Assembly: GCF_011075055.1 (NCBI RefSeq)
Contig: NC_058146.1
Span: 15,414,320-15,478,319, forward strand
From: Mangifera indica
Lineage: Eukaryota > Streptophyta > Magnoliopsida > Sapindales > Anacardiaceae
Length of the DNA: 64,000 nt
Direction: 5' to 3'
Program-made: the position numbers and the translations under genes
Part shown: piece by piece, positions 11,760 through 23,188 of the stretch
Position numbering within the stretch: position 1 is the first letter of the stretch
Layout of the letters: every line of letters starts with the position of its first letter
Notes under the pieces: model-generated
Database searches by the model: none
What the model saw: the letters and a program-made list of their open reading frames with translations, nothing else
What the model was told of the DNA's origin: nothing

Positions 11760-13538
11760 CATTAGAATACTCCGTAAATCCTCCAAAGTGGGCACGCGTC
11801 TATCTTTCATACCTAATGTCGATCAAATAGGTGCTACAGCGGGATTTACTCGAGTAATTCTACTCATAGCAGCTTGAAACTCCTTGAGGCGATATGTCTT
11901 AGTAGTTTTCCAAAATAATCCTTCAATATGTTTGGTTTTTTTGAACTGCAAACGCATATTACCCTTTATGTGGTAATTATAAAACCTATGATAGGTATAA
12001 GACATTACGTTCTCAACCGACGTAATTATTGAATGATGACAATCAGAAATAATGGTCAAATCCGACAAATCACCAATGCACATGCGAAAGTATGTCAAAA
12101 AGGGCATCCATATATCATTCTCTCCTTGTGTCCAATACCGAATGTGAGCGAGTAAATTTGATTATTACAATCCTTCGTAACAACAATGAAAAGAGATCCA
12201 AAATACTTTCCCTTTAAGTGTGAAGCATTAATGTATATCACCGACGATATAATTGTTGGAAGCCTCTTATTGAACACCTCATACACATGAAGAAAAACTT
12301 GAACCTATTTTCTAGATCGATATCAATACGTGTCACAGTTCATGGGTTCTAAAGCTCCAAATTATGACAATACTCACATAATAGACCAAAAGACTCTTTT
12401 GGAGATTCTCGTAATACATTTATTGCATATGTTTTGGCACGCCATGTTTGCGTGTAGGATATATTGATTCTGTACCTATCTGTCATGTTTGAAATAATTT
12501 CTTTTGGTCGATAAATGCAATCAACCACAAACATTGACTTAAGTATGTTTCCTAATGATTCTACACTAGTTTGTCTATGGTGCAGCAATATTTAATCTCG
12601 CAGATAAGTGTGTGTCTCGTCCATATGTCGTAAGACCCAATAGTCTTCATCTTACTCTCGTTGCTCATCCCTACCAGTTACATTGTAGGTGTACGCACTT
12701 AAGCTTATACCGTATATTATCAGAATGACTAACCTTCCATTGAATTCATGTCTCTAAGGCATATGTTCAAAATAATGTTTTCAATCCTGCCTTCGAGTTA
12801 TAAAAACCCATTATTTACAAATGGTTGCCCCTTTGTGTTGGTCGGTTACTAATACTTGTATTCTCGATATCAACAACACGCTCAGAAACCTATTGAAATA
12901 AATTTAGATTATTGATGTTACTTGGATATGCTTCGATATTCATAAAACCATGACGTCTTGTGCTACATTCAACCCCCTCATTACAAGCATGACTTTGACT
13001 TTTGTCAACAGCTTGGCTCGGAACACCGTGCATGTCTTCATCAAACCTTGAGAATTCTTCATCGTTATTATCCTCATTACCTTCTACTTCATAATCTCCA
13101 TCCATGTCATTGTCATTATCATCATCAATACCATAATTCCCACCAAACTCTTGAAAACTTTGTGGATACGTCCACTCATTTATAGGATGATTTTTCCTTT
13201 CTTCCTCATGAACATCTTCGGCTTGTTGATTGTCTCTTCCATCAATTACACTCTCGGTAACATAAAGTTTTATATATCCTTGTGAACTTCTTGCTACAAT
13301 CATCAAAAACTTCGTCTACAATCTTTTTTGGACCCACTTCACCTAGGGTAAATACGCGCACATTTGACTTTCTTCGATTGAGTCTTAGACAATAGCTGAT
13401 TCTTGCAATGAATCCTCCAAAATCAATACTTGTGTCAATACACATCACTCTCTCATTCCCATCAATATATCTTGTCACATTATCATCACTTTCAATCTAT
13501 TGGGCTCCATAGCGAATCTTAAATATAGTTTTTTCCAT
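11760..13538 (-). pseudogene. MULE transposase (MuDR/FAR1-type), broken
   Basis: Would cut and paste the host element. From the likely start (ATG at 13538, reading MEKTIFKIRYG) the minus strand shows a MuDR-type N-terminus to about 13280; an acidic linker at 12890-13280; a DNA-binding region with SHSDNIRYKLKCVH at about 12690-12740; ISNMTDRYRINISYTQTWRA and ESFGLLCEYCHNL at 12349-12515; and the MULE catalytic domain, with INASHLKGKYFGSLFIV at about 12180-12240, LTIISDCHHSI and YHIKGNMRLQFKKT at 11930-12065, and FQAAMSRITRVNP at 11830-11880. It fades at about 11760. There is a stop shortly after the start (near 13495), a frameshift near 13280, several stops at 12590-12890 and a frame change near 12100. 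Product cannot be full length. It converges on the ULP-like gene. Confidence 0.82.
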
Positions 13539-13949
13539 CTTGACTAAAAATAAACCTAAAATCATAAAAACTCCAAATTGCACTAGTTTACAATTTTTTC
13601 AAATTAAACCCCAAATACAATACCTATGCAACCAAGCTTCATACATACGTATTTATAACACATTAAACTATTATATCATCAAGTGATGTATAAATATTGA
13701 TTAAGACAAGACAATAAAAAAATGAAAGAAAATGAATGTGGATGATTTTGCTGTGAAATCATTGTAGCAAATGTTAATTCTCTTAATAAATTCAGCAATT
13801 TTCGTCTCTCATTCCCTTATGTCTAAGTTGAATTTTTTATAATGGTTTTCTCACGGATTTTATTGTTCAATCACGTGTCTTCTTTGATGAAAAATTTATT
13901 TTTTTCATGCTGTAAAGATTTCTTCCTCACTTGAATGCTGAGAAAGAAG

Positions 13950-14105
13950 AGAGAAAAAGTTGTAAAAAAAAAAAATCTCAGTATAGATCATGTCAAAAAG
14001 AGTATTTTAAAGAAGTAGAGTACTATTTTAGTATATTTATTTAAGCTATGAGATAAGTGACAAATATATATACACAGATTAAAATAAGATAAAATTTTCA
14101 ATTTT
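13950..14105 (-). repeat. Right TIR of the MULE
   Basis: Reverse complement of the left TIR with scattered differences. The outer end lies in an A/T run, so the last two or three bases are uncertain. The 9 bp TTTTTTAAA duplication follows at 14106-14114. Confidence 0.85.
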
Positions 14106-14114
14106 TTTTTTAAA

Positions 14115-15183
14115 TTAAAGAAGGTATGTTTTTGCAGGCCAACTTGCAAAATGCCTATATAAATGACACGATTTGTGACTCGCTAGATTTTGTCACTTTA
14201 CTCATGCACAACTTATCATGACTACATACGATTTTTCTCCAAATTGATTTGACATTGGTGATTAAGGTCAAATAAAATATCTTAAAATTCCAATTTTTAT
14301 ATCAATTTCAATTTTAATTTTAAATCCAATTCTAATTGAAATTAAATTTCATTTTAAGTAGAAGACAATCTCTCTAAACGCCATGAAAGTCTTTGGACTT
14401 TTCCACCCTCATTTATTGCAGGATACTGAAAGTCGATGACACGTCATACATACGTCTTACCACCATTTATTGCCTTCCCACCACATTTTGACACGTGGGC
14501 TATTTTAAATGCCAGATATTGACCTTGCATATTTTTGCAAAGTCTATTATTTTCCTACACCCCTTAATTTGAAACAGTACATTAAAGTCCTGTAATTTTG
14601 AAAAACTGAGTACCCCTTTAGTCTCATCTAAATTAATTAAAAATTGACTATTTTTTATGCATATAATTTTTTTTTTAGATTATATATATTAATTAGAACA
14701 CAATTATACGGACAAATCTTTGGTTACCAAAAAAAAAAACTCAATTTAATACAAAATTTATTCTTATCACTTATCTTAATAACCTTAGATTTACAAATAT
14801 TTTTTAATCCAACATTTCATTTAAAATTCAATCAACAAGAAGTATGATTATTAATTGACAAAAATTATTTATTAGCTATAATAAGCCATGATTAGTATGG
14901 TAAAATTATTTATTTTGTCAAAAATAATAGATTTTGCATAGATAAAAATTTAGATATAAAGAATTTTATAGATACAATCACGTAAATATTCATCATAAAC
15001 TTTAGAGTTGAATTTCTTTTTATAAAACGTATATTTGTTGATTGTATGTGTATAATTCCTAAACTATTTATTAATATAGCTTAACTTTAATAAAAATATA
15101 AAATTTATTAAATTATTATTATTATTAATACATTAATACTTTTAGAATTTGGATTATAAAAGTAAAAACCATGAGGAAAAATT
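14115..15183. repeat. Continuation of the module A tail
   Basis: Homologous to 30353-31749 in module B and, for the first ~250 bp, to 55195-55440 in module D. A richer patch at about 14395-14540 (CACCATTTATTGCCTTCCCACC, broken here into shorter matches, and GACACGTGGGC with a G-box-like CACGTG) matches 30825-30970. No gene. Confidence 0.65.
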
Positions 15184-15325
15184 GAGGGGTTAAAGGAAAT
15201 TTTAAAAAGGTTAGGTGAATAAGAAGTATGATAATGAGGTGGCAGTGATGTCATTCATTTCTAGCAAAGACTTTTGGTCCGTTACAGGATTTTGTATTAA
15301 TTAGACTTGACCATCCAATCAAATA
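15184..15325. repeat. ~140 bp recurrent block, copy 1 of 5
   Basis: Starts GAGGGGTTAAAGG and contains GATGAGGTGGC-like, GTGATGTCATTC, CACAGGATTTTGTATTAATT-like and GACCATCCAATCAAAT elements. Other copies: 31750-31892, 33486-33622, 37441-37582 and 38655-38800. It is better conserved and richer in GC than the DNA around it. Confidence 0.75.
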
Positions 15326-15569
15326 TCGAAAATTCTATTCAAGCTCAATTACAACTTTCAATAGAAAATTTATGATAAATTTAGTTAGGATTATGATTTA
15401 AATCTCGATGACTTAAACATATTTAAGTTATCTAGCTAAATAAATTCAAAATTAAATTAAGTTAATCTTATGATAATATTTTTTTTAAATAATATTATAT
15501 TATTGTTATCTATTCACTCAATCAATTGATACCAATTTAATTATTAATTTATTAATACACCTATAAATA

Positions 15570-15575
<6 letters not shown>

Positions 15576-15636
<61 letters not shown>
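15576..15636. repeat. (TA)n microsatellite
   Basis: About 30 uninterrupted TA units in very AT-rich DNA. Confidence 0.95.
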
Positions 15637-15638
<2 letters not shown>

Positions 15639-17892
15639 ATTTTAGATATATAAATAAATATATATTTATGTATGTCATCACGTAATTAAATATTATTTTA
15701 TTTTTAATTCAAAATTATTTAATTACATAATTATATATATCAAATATATATTTATTTATATATTAAAATTAAATACATATAATTTTATTATTCACCTGTT
15801 TGATGTGAATAATTTAAACCTAATTAATTGGAGAAATAACTCATAACTAACATGAAAAAGCTTTAAAAACCTCTTTTCCTATCATAAGAGTCAAGCGACT
15901 AAAAACGTTTCATTGAAATTTCAACAGTTTTGGGTCTATTTTTTTTAATTACAATTTAGATGTCTTATTTATTTTGTTATTAAAGATTGTCAAATAATTA
16001 ATAATTTGAATTTATAGTTATATGTTTCTATCATGGTTGATGAATATTTGTGGGACTCGCGATCTTCTTTATTATGTTAAATGTAATTGATTAATTTTTA
16101 AAATTAAATAAAAAAATATGATAAAATTTTAATTTATTATTATTATTATTAATTAAATAATATTTTTAAATTTATTATTAACATTTAATTTTAATAAAAA
16201 TTAAATAATAAATAAATATTAATATGATTAAGAGTTAGTAAAAATCACTTTGATAATAAATTGTCAAAATAAGTCTCCCATGAAAATAAGTTTTGGCCAA
16301 TTTATTTTACACATGTGACACTATTTTTTTTAAATTTTTTTAAGTGAAAACAGTCCAATAGGAAAGCTCTTCTCATATCTTATACAAATAAATATAAATT
16401 ATGATAAAATTATATAAATTTATAATATGTATAAATGATAATATATTATCATTTGTTAAATAATTTGAAATCAAGAATAAAAGTAGTGTTATGTGTATAA
16501 TTTTTATGTATAATTTTATACACAAACAATAATATATCATTATTTAATTTAGTTTATGTGTAACTTGGGACCAAAAATTAAATAAAAAAATAAGTTATTT
16601 GAAAATTTGGTTGAAATATCAATTCAAAAATATATAAAATCAGTTTTTTGATTCAATTATTATTGTCCATTTTTTAAAATTGATTAACTAAAATGAACTA
16701 AGTTCTTAAAAAGTTGAATAAAATATTAGATTTATTTTTAAAAAAATGAAAAAATAATAAAATGAGATAATTCTTTCAAATTCAGTTAAAAATCTATTAA
16801 TCAAAAATTTGATTCGTTTAATTAGTATTTATAATTTAATTTAAAATTAAAATCTTTAAATTAGTTTAATTTTGATTTATAATTTTTTTAATTAAAAATT
16901 TAATTCAATTTAAAAAATATTAAATCAGTTCAGTTGATCAATTTTGAACATTCTTTCAACCATGTGATTTAAACAAATTGACAGTCCAATCTGACTTTCA
17001 AACAGCTCTAGAATACTTATTTAATGATCTCTGGCTCTTCTTTTCTCCTTTAAGACAAAATAAAATTCAATTTACCCCTTAAAATTTGACTTAAATCTAA
17101 GGTTACGTAGAATTGAAAAATAGCACTTGGGACCAAAAATAAAATAAAAAATAAATTATTTTAAAAAATCTATTGAAATACCAGGTAAAAATATATAAAA
17201 ATCAGTTTTTTGATTTAATTGTTCATTTATTTATTTTTTAAAACTGATTAACTAAATTAAATTAATTTTTAAAAATTAAATAAAAATTAATAAAATAATA
17301 GACTTATTTTTTAAAAAATAGAAAAATAATTATTTAAAATTTAGTTCAAAATTTGTCAATCAAAATTTCAATTCAGTTAATTAACATTTTTTATTTAATT
17401 TAAAATTGAAAATTGAAAATTGGATTATAAATTTTTATAATTAAAAATTTAATTCAATTTAAAAATTATTAAATCAATTCAATCCACCAATTTTGAACAT
17501 CTTTACCGCAAATTGATGGGGTTGAAACAAATGGTCAGTTCAAGCTGACTTATTTAATGATCTCTGACTCTTCTTTTCTCCTTTAAACCAAAATAAATTT
17601 CAATTTGCCCCTTGGGATTTGACTTAAAACTTAAAATGGCACCTAACTAGTCATAGATTGTTTGAAGAATTTTGTTGAGTAAAACTATGCTAACTCATTT
17701 TGAATATAAATATAAATAAGTATATATTTATATACACATCATTGTTTAATTACAAAATTATGTACAAAAGTTGTTTGTGTACAAAATTAAGTTAAAAATT
17801 AAATAAAAATAATATTTAATCACAAAATAACACATCATTGTTTGTGTACAAAATTATGCATAAAAATTGTGCGCATAGTTTTATCGTAAGAA
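15637..17892. other. AT-rich intergenic DNA with MITE fragments
   Basis: No gene. Two stretches, about 16485-16980 and 17100-17560, repeat each other in degenerate form (shared anchors: GACCAAAAAT, TTTGAACAT, TAATGATCTCTG near 17030 and 17560). Fragments of the ATTATGTACACA-type MITE family appear at about 15645-15790, 16486-16560 and 17690-17880. Confidence 0.55.
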
Positions 17893-17901
17893 TAAAATAA
17901 T

Positions 17902-18063
17902 TAATAATATTATATACACAAATAAATTATATAAACTAATATCATAACAGACCATTGGATGATTTTAAGTGAATGAAGAAATAAACAATCATATCACTTA
18001 ATCACACCACCTTAATTTATATAAATTAGTTTATACGATTTGTTTGTATACATAATTTTATTA
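17902..18063. mobile_element. 162 bp MITE with 39 bp TIRs
   Basis: The left arm 17902-17940 and right arm 18025-18063 are inverted repeats with about six mismatches. Perfect TAAAATAAT copies flank it at 17893-17901 and 18064-18072. A 9 bp duplication points to a Mutator-type MITE. A related element with the same flanking nonamer is at 32354-32532. Confidence 0.8.
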
Positions 18064-18072
18064 TAAAATAAT

Positions 18073-19329
18073 ACTCACTCATATAATAATATTTCAATAT
18101 TAATGGCTAAATTAATCTTAACCTATATGGTGAAATTATAACTTAAGTAGTCAAAATTGTACCTTTTTGCATGTGAAATTGCACTCAATGGTGTGATTCA
18201 ACCAAAAATCACAAATTAAGTTTGACTTTGATCATACGAGTACATCAAGAGACGGTTGGAATCACATAAAAATGGTATGATTTGATCTGTTTCGTAAAAA
18301 TGTACTTTTTTCTTTTTGTGATTTTGGTCAACAAATCCAATTAGATTATCAAAATCCTCATAGAATAATATAATATTTTTATAAAGGTGAAATATTTAAG
18401 GATAATATAAAAAAACAATGTTATATATATATTTTTTTTATATATAATTTGAATATACAAATCATATGTCATCATATAATTAAGTGTTATTTTATCTTTA
18501 ATTCAAAATTATTCAATCACAAATGAATACAACATCTATGTAACAAAAATATATACGTAAAATTTTATTGACTTCTTAACATTATATTTGAACTCTCTTC
18601 CAATAACAAATTTGAGTTTTGGGTGATATTTTTTTGTTTTTTAAATTAATATATAAGAACATTATTTTCTGCAGCCATGAGTGGAAAATAAAATTAAAGT
18701 GAATCAAGAAAAAATTATTAGATATAGAAAATGTACTCAACACCAAGGTATTGTTGAAAGTGACAATACTTTCTTATAATCGTGAATCATTTTTGAAGTT
18801 TTAATATATCTTCTTAATAAAATCGTTTTTTTTTTTTAAATAATCTTTCTAATATGTGTTATCTTATGATTAAATTTAATTCTATTTATAATTTAAATCA
18901 TTTATATAATTTTATTGCAATACCGACATTTGAGGATACAAAACTATTATTTTTTTCTACTAAAAAATCGAATTAAACATCTCTATTGAAATGATTGAAT
19001 TTTCATTATTTTCTATAAAAGATGTCGCATAAATAGAACTATGATTATTGATTTGTTTTTAAAGTAAAATATTAATTTGATATTTTTAATAAGTAAAAGT
19101 AAATATTTATTATTTTTAATAAGAACGTTCTAAAGTTTGATATTTTCAATTAAAAAATCTAAAAAAATTAATATTTGATACATTCAATAGAAAAATAAAA
19201 TTAAACCCTTTAATTAAAAAAAAAGTGATAATTTAGTATCAAATGTTATATTTATACAAATAAAATAGTATTTAGATATTACTTTGACAAAATTAATTTT
19301 TGGGTATCATGTTCTCATAAAATAATTTT
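18073..19329. other. AT-rich NLR upstream DNA, no gene
   Basis: Parts recur at 37790-38240 and 39720-40160. The anchor ACATTATATTTGAACTCTCT at 18588 recurs near 37790. A further MITE-like stretch, with TATCTTTAATT-type phrases, is at about 18418-18571. No coding signal. Confidence 0.6.
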
Positions 19330-19727
19330 CTAATTTTGTTATTATCATACGTGGTTATCATTAAAATAATATTTTATGAAAAAAATTAAATTAAATTGAA
19401 ACATAATATTCAGGAAATTAATGCTTGAGGAAGATTTTCCATGACAGAATCTCAGTACTCTTAGAAAGAAAGAGAAGTCAATTCAACTTTGGCTTTATTC
19501 AGTGGAATGTTTGATCTGCAATCTTGCCAAATTCACTAATTCATACGCGTATTTGTTTTCTTCCTATTTGTTTCATACAGCTTGCAAGTTGCAACTTTTA
19601 TTAAAATGATATATATATATATATATATATATGTCTTGCCCTCTTATCACTGTTTCATGCAACAATCCATTTTCGTCCCTTCAATAATAATATCACAACA
19701 ACCTGCAACTTCCTTTCTTTAAAAAAT
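19330..19727 (+). promoter_or_regulatory. Upstream region of the NLR, shared with the SKP1-like gene
   Basis: The last ~400 bp before the NLR start resemble 40430-41243, before the SKP1-like gene. Shared anchors: TTTTATGAAAAAA, GAAATTAATGCTTGAGGAAG, GTATTTGTTTTCTTCCTAT (GCATATTTG... in the other copy), TTTCATACAGC, CTTGCAAGTTGCA, then an (AT)n tract at 19609-19632. The start codon follows 95 bp after the tract. The orphan copies at 32760-32990 and 38210-38440 lead to no gene. Promoter function is inferred from position only. Confidence 0.6.
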
Positions 19728-22346
19728 ATGGCAGAAACAATTGTCTCTGTTATTGCTGGGGAACTCTTGAGTAAGGTGATGTCCCTTACTTCCAATAAAA
19801 TCTCCTTTGGATGGGGTGTCAAGAATGATGTACAAGAGCTTGCTGGCACCTTAACCACCATCAAAGTTGTTCTCTTAGATGCTGAGGAGAAACAAACCCA
19901 AAATGAGAAGCTGAGAGTTTGGTTGGAAAAGCTTAAGGAGGTTTGCTATGATGTTGAAGATGTTTTGGATGAAATTGAGGTGAAAGATTTGTGTAAGCAA
20001 GTGATGAATGGTCAAAGCATTTCAAGAAAGGTACGCCACTTTTTTTCATCTTCAAATCCAATAGTTTTCCATTTTAGGTTGGGCCATAAAATTAAGGAGA
20101 TTAACAAAAGGTTGGCAAAAATAGCTACTGAAAAGGATGATTTTAATCTCACTGAGAAAATTTATAGTAATAATATTTTAGCTTGGGAGAGAGAAACTCA
20201 CTCTTTTGTGCGTGCTTCAGATGTTATTGGTAGAGATAAAGATAAAGAGGAGGTTATGAAAATTTTATTGTGTCCAAGTGATGGTCATGAAAATGTTTCT
20301 GTTATTTCTATTGTTGGAATTGGAGGTTTAGGAAAGACCACGCTTGCTAAATTGGTGTATAATGATGACAAAGTAAGTGATTATTTTAAGTTGAAGATGT
20401 GGATTTGTGTGTCGGATGAATTTTCTCTAAAAAGGCTTTTGATTGACATTATCAATTCTACGATTGGGCAAAAATATAATCACATGAGTATGGACCAATT
20501 GCAAACAATCCTACATGATATTATAAGAGATAAAAAATATTTGTTAGTCTTGGATGATGTTTGGAATGAAAACTATGAGTTGTGGTATGATTTAAGAAAT
20601 TTACTAATGGAGTGTGTTAATGGAAGTAAAATCATAGTAACTACACGTAGTGATCATGTTGCCTCGATTATGGGATCTGTATCTACATATAAGTTAAAAG
20701 GTCTTTCTCTTAATCAATGTTTGTCAGTGTTTGTTAAATATGCATTTAAAGAAGGTCAAGAAAAGCAATATCCCAACCTTTTAGATATTGGAAAAGAAAT
20801 TGTAAAAAAATGTAGAGGTGTTCCATTGGCAATAAGAGCCTTAGGCAGTCTTCTTTATTCCTCAAATTTTGAACAAGATTGGATAAATGTGAGAGATACT
20901 GAGATATGGAAGCTAGATCAAAAGGATAATAGTATTTTACATGCTCTAAGAATAAGTTATAATCATTTGTCGTCTCCTTTGAAACAATGTTTTGTCTTTT
21001 GCTCTATATTTCCAAAAGACTTCATATTTTGTAACTTTAACTTGATTAAGTTTTGGATGGCCAATGGGCTTCTCAAAGCCCACAATGAAAATGAAGATTT
21101 GGAAACTATTGGCATGCAATATATAAAAGAATTAATGTGGAGATCTTTCTTTCAAGATATTCAAGATTTTGGAAATGGTGTCTATTCATTTAAAATACAT
21201 GATCTAATGCATGATGTTGCCACATCATTGTTCCAAAATGAGGGCTTAATAGTGAAAGGGAGTAATCAAATTACTACCAAAACTTCTTATCGTCACTTAT
21301 TATGTCATTTGGATGCAAGTCAAGAAGAGGCTCCAAGCTTTTTACCTAACCAAATTAATAATGAAAGGGGTAATTTAAGAAGCATTACATTTTTTACACG
21401 TGTTGAAGAAAATATCACTGTTAGCCAATCATTTTTAGAATTAATTGTCTCAAGATTTCAATTTTTACGGTTATTACATTTATCTGGTTTAGGTATTGAA
21501 ACAGTGCCTAAAACAATTGGTAATCTGAAGCATTTGAGATATTTGGAACTATCATGTAACCCAAAAATTAAAAAACTCCCAAGTTCTATTTACAAGCTAC
21601 AAAGTGTGCAATTTTTATCACTATATGATTGCAAGAAACTAGAAGAGTTAAATGGAGATGTTAAGTACTTAATTAGTCTCCGAGGGTTAGCCTTAACCAC
21701 AGTGCAAAAGCATCTACCAAATAATGGAATTGGCTGCTTGAATTCTCTTCGATTTTTAGTTATTCACAATTGTAGCAAATTAAAATATTTGTGTGAAGAT
21801 ATTGGTCGCCTGAGAGTCATTCGAAGACTACACATTTCTAAATGTCCAAGTCTTATCTCATTACCACGTGGTATAAAAAGCCTAAGCTCATTAGAAGAAC
21901 TTCGTTTGAATGATTGTGTAAGCCTTAATCTTGATTTGAGCATAGAATCAGATGAGCAACACAATCACGAAGAACTCAATAGCACAGGGTCTCCCCTTCG
22001 ATTGCTTGAAATTGGTAATTTACCCCAATTGGTGAAATTGCCGCAATGGCTTCTTCGCTGTTCGACAAACACGCTGCAAACCTTGCGTATTGGTAATTGT
22101 TCCAACTTGAAGGCACTACCAGAGTCAATGCAAAAACTTCAAGCTCTTCGGGTTTGGAATTGTCCTGAATTGTCATCTCTACCCAAGGATATCAATCATC
22201 TCATCGCTTTGAGAGAACTAATAATTAAAGACTGTCCTAAACTGACGGAAAGATGCAAACCAGAAGGAGGTGAAGATTGGCCCAAGATTGCTCATATCCA
22301 GAAGATTGAACTTGATGGAGAGGTTATCAAGTCAACCGAAAATTAG
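19728..22346 (+). CDS. CC-NBS-LRR disease resistance protein, RGA-like
   Basis: Single-exon NLR of 872 residues, an intracellular immune receptor that senses pathogen effectors directly or through guarded host proteins and acts as a nucleotide-driven switch. Rx-type coiled-coil domain about 1-140 with the EDVID-type VEDVLDEIE at 76-84. NB-ARC: P-loop GIGGLGKTT 197-205; RNBS-A 219-232; kinase-2 YLLVLDDVW 271-279, whose final Trp marks the non-TIR class; RNBS-B GSKIIVTTRS 299-308; GLPL as CRGVPLAIRALG 362-373; RNBS-D CFVFCSIFPKDF 421-432; MHD as HDLMHDV 491-497. LRRs run from about 575 to 845, the last ones of the CPxLxxLP type. All switch residues are present and the frame is open throughout, so it is probably functional. 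The ATG is the first in frame and begins the usual MAE-type N-terminus. Partial copies of its 3' end lie at 22773-23089 and 42714-43056. Confidence 0.95.
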   Translation: MAETIVSVIAGELLSKVMSLTSNKISFGWGVKNDVQELAGTLTTIKVVLLDAEEKQTQNEKLRVWLEKLKEVCYDVEDVLDEIEVKDLCKQVMNGQSISRKVRHFFSSSNPIVFHFRLGHKIKEINKRLAKIATEKDDFNLTEKIYSNNILAWERETHSFVRASDVIGRDKDKEEVMKILLCPSDGHENVSVISIVGIGGLGKTTLAKLVYNDDKVSDYFKLKMWICVSDEFSLKRLLIDIINSTIGQKYNHMSMDQLQTILHDIIRDKKYLLVLDDVWNENYELWYDLRNLLMECVNGSKIIVTTRSDHVASIMGSVSTYKLKGLSLNQCLSVFVKYAFKEGQEKQYPNLLDIGKEIVKKCRGVPLAIRALGSLLYSSNFEQDWINVRDTEIWKLDQKDNSILHALRISYNHLSSPLKQCFVFCSIFPKDFIFCNFNLIKFWMANGLLKAHNENEDLETIGMQYIKELMWRSFFQDIQDFGNGVYSFKIHDLMHDVATSLFQNEGLIVKGSNQITTKTSYRHLLCHLDASQEEAPSFLPNQINNERGNLRSITFFTRVEENITVSQSFLELIVSRFQFLRLLHLSGLGIETVPKTIGNLKHLRYLELSCNPKIKKLPSSIYKLQSVQFLSLYDCKKLEELNGDVKYLISLRGLALTTVQKHLPNNGIGCLNSLRFLVIHNCSKLKYLCEDIGRLRVIRRLHISKCPSLISLPRGIKSLSSLEELRLNDCVSLNLDLSIESDEQHNHEELNSTGSPLRLLEIGNLPQLVKLPQWLLRCSTNTLQTLRIGNCSNLKALPESMQKLQALRVWNCPELSSLPKDINHLIALRELIIKDCPKLTERCKPEGGEDWPKIAHIQKIELDGEVIKSTEN

Positions 22347-22529
22347 GTATGACCAATCCATACCTCTTCTCCTTAATCAGTTAGTAGGCAAATATTCTTG
22401 ACATAATTATTTGTTTCAAGTCAAAACTTTTGGTAACAATTTGATTGGTTTATCTTCAGATATGAATTTCAAAATTTGAACTTTGTTTCTCCTTCCTTTC
22501 TTTAACTTTGTTATTTTCTATGTATGCAG
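22347..22529 (+). other. Probable 3'UTR intron of the NLR
   Basis: The TAG stop is followed at once by GTATGA (donor at 22347), and TATGTATGCAG at 22519-22529 is a good acceptor. The same layout, TAG directly before GTATGA with a TATGTATGCAG acceptor, recurs at 23090-23188 and 43057-43155 (99 bp each). Three parallel cases support a real 3'UTR intron. Confidence 0.65.
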
Positions 22530-22772
22530 GGGAAACTTGAATCAAATGTATGAGTTTTTAATCTCATAAATTCTTCAATTTCCATGAATTATGAACGCTA
22601 ATTCAACCAATTGACTGGAGGATTTATCCATTTTACTTCTTCTATGTATTAAGCATTGGTGTACGATCTACACCTTCATGTTTTTTCAGGTACATATCAT
22701 TTAGTTTTTAGATTATAAAATTTTAAAGATTGTTGGGTTTTTAAAGATTATACAATCTTGATTTGATCACAG

Positions 22773-23089
22773 GATCAGATAAGCAAGACACAGAAGCTCC
22801 TCTTCGATTGATTCAAATCCATGATTTACCACAACTGGTGAAATTGCTGCAATGGCTTCTTCAGTGTTCGACAAACACTTTGGGAGAACTATTCATTCAT
22901 GGCTGTCCAGAATTGTCATCTCTGCCAGAGGATATGAATCGTCTCAACTCTTTGAGGGAACTAATAATTAAAGGCTGTCCTAAACTGAGGGAAAAGTGCA
23001 AACCAGGAACAGGTGAAGATTGGTCCAAGATTGCTCATATCCCAAACATTCAACTTGACGAAGAGATTATCAAGTCAACCAAATATTAG
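22773..23089 (+). pseudogene. Duplicated terminal LRR exon of the NLR
   Basis: An open frame after an ATCACAG acceptor-like site reads SDKQDTEAPLRLIQIHDLPQ at the start and ends in EEIIKSTKY and TAG. It matches NLR residues from about 741 to 872 but lacks one LRR between TNTLGEL and FIHGCPEL. It has no start codon, coiled coil or NB-ARC domain. It could be a dead tandem copy or an alternative last exon reached by splicing out the first NLR end. The frame being open over 105 codons leaves the second option possible. Confidence 0.7.
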
Positions 23090-23188
23090 GTATGACCGTA
23101 TGACCAATCCATATCTCTTCTTCTTCATTTGGTTTAAAATTAGTACTAACACAACACTTATCCTATTCTTTGTTTTATATGTATGCAG

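Larger units (their letters stand above)
7935..14105. mobile_element. 6.17 kb Mutator-like element with long TIRs
   Basis: The ends are inverted repeats of one another: about 165 bp at the left (7935-8099) and 156 bp at the right (13950-14105), clearly homologous with scattered mismatches and small indels. A 9 bp TTTTTTAAA duplication flanks the element. Inside, on the minus strand at 11760-13538, lies a broken MULE transposase; on the plus strand at 9461-11700 lies a broken DUF1985/ULP1-like gene, so the two genes converge. Comparison with modules B and D gives the empty site. Because both genes carry stops and frameshifts, the element is no longer autonomous. The insertion splits the non-coding tail of module A, which resumes at 14115. 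Confidence 0.88.

Noticed and set aside
12958..13185. 75-codon plus-strand frame rich in His and Tyr
   Set aside because: Antisense shadow of the acidic linker of the MULE transposase.
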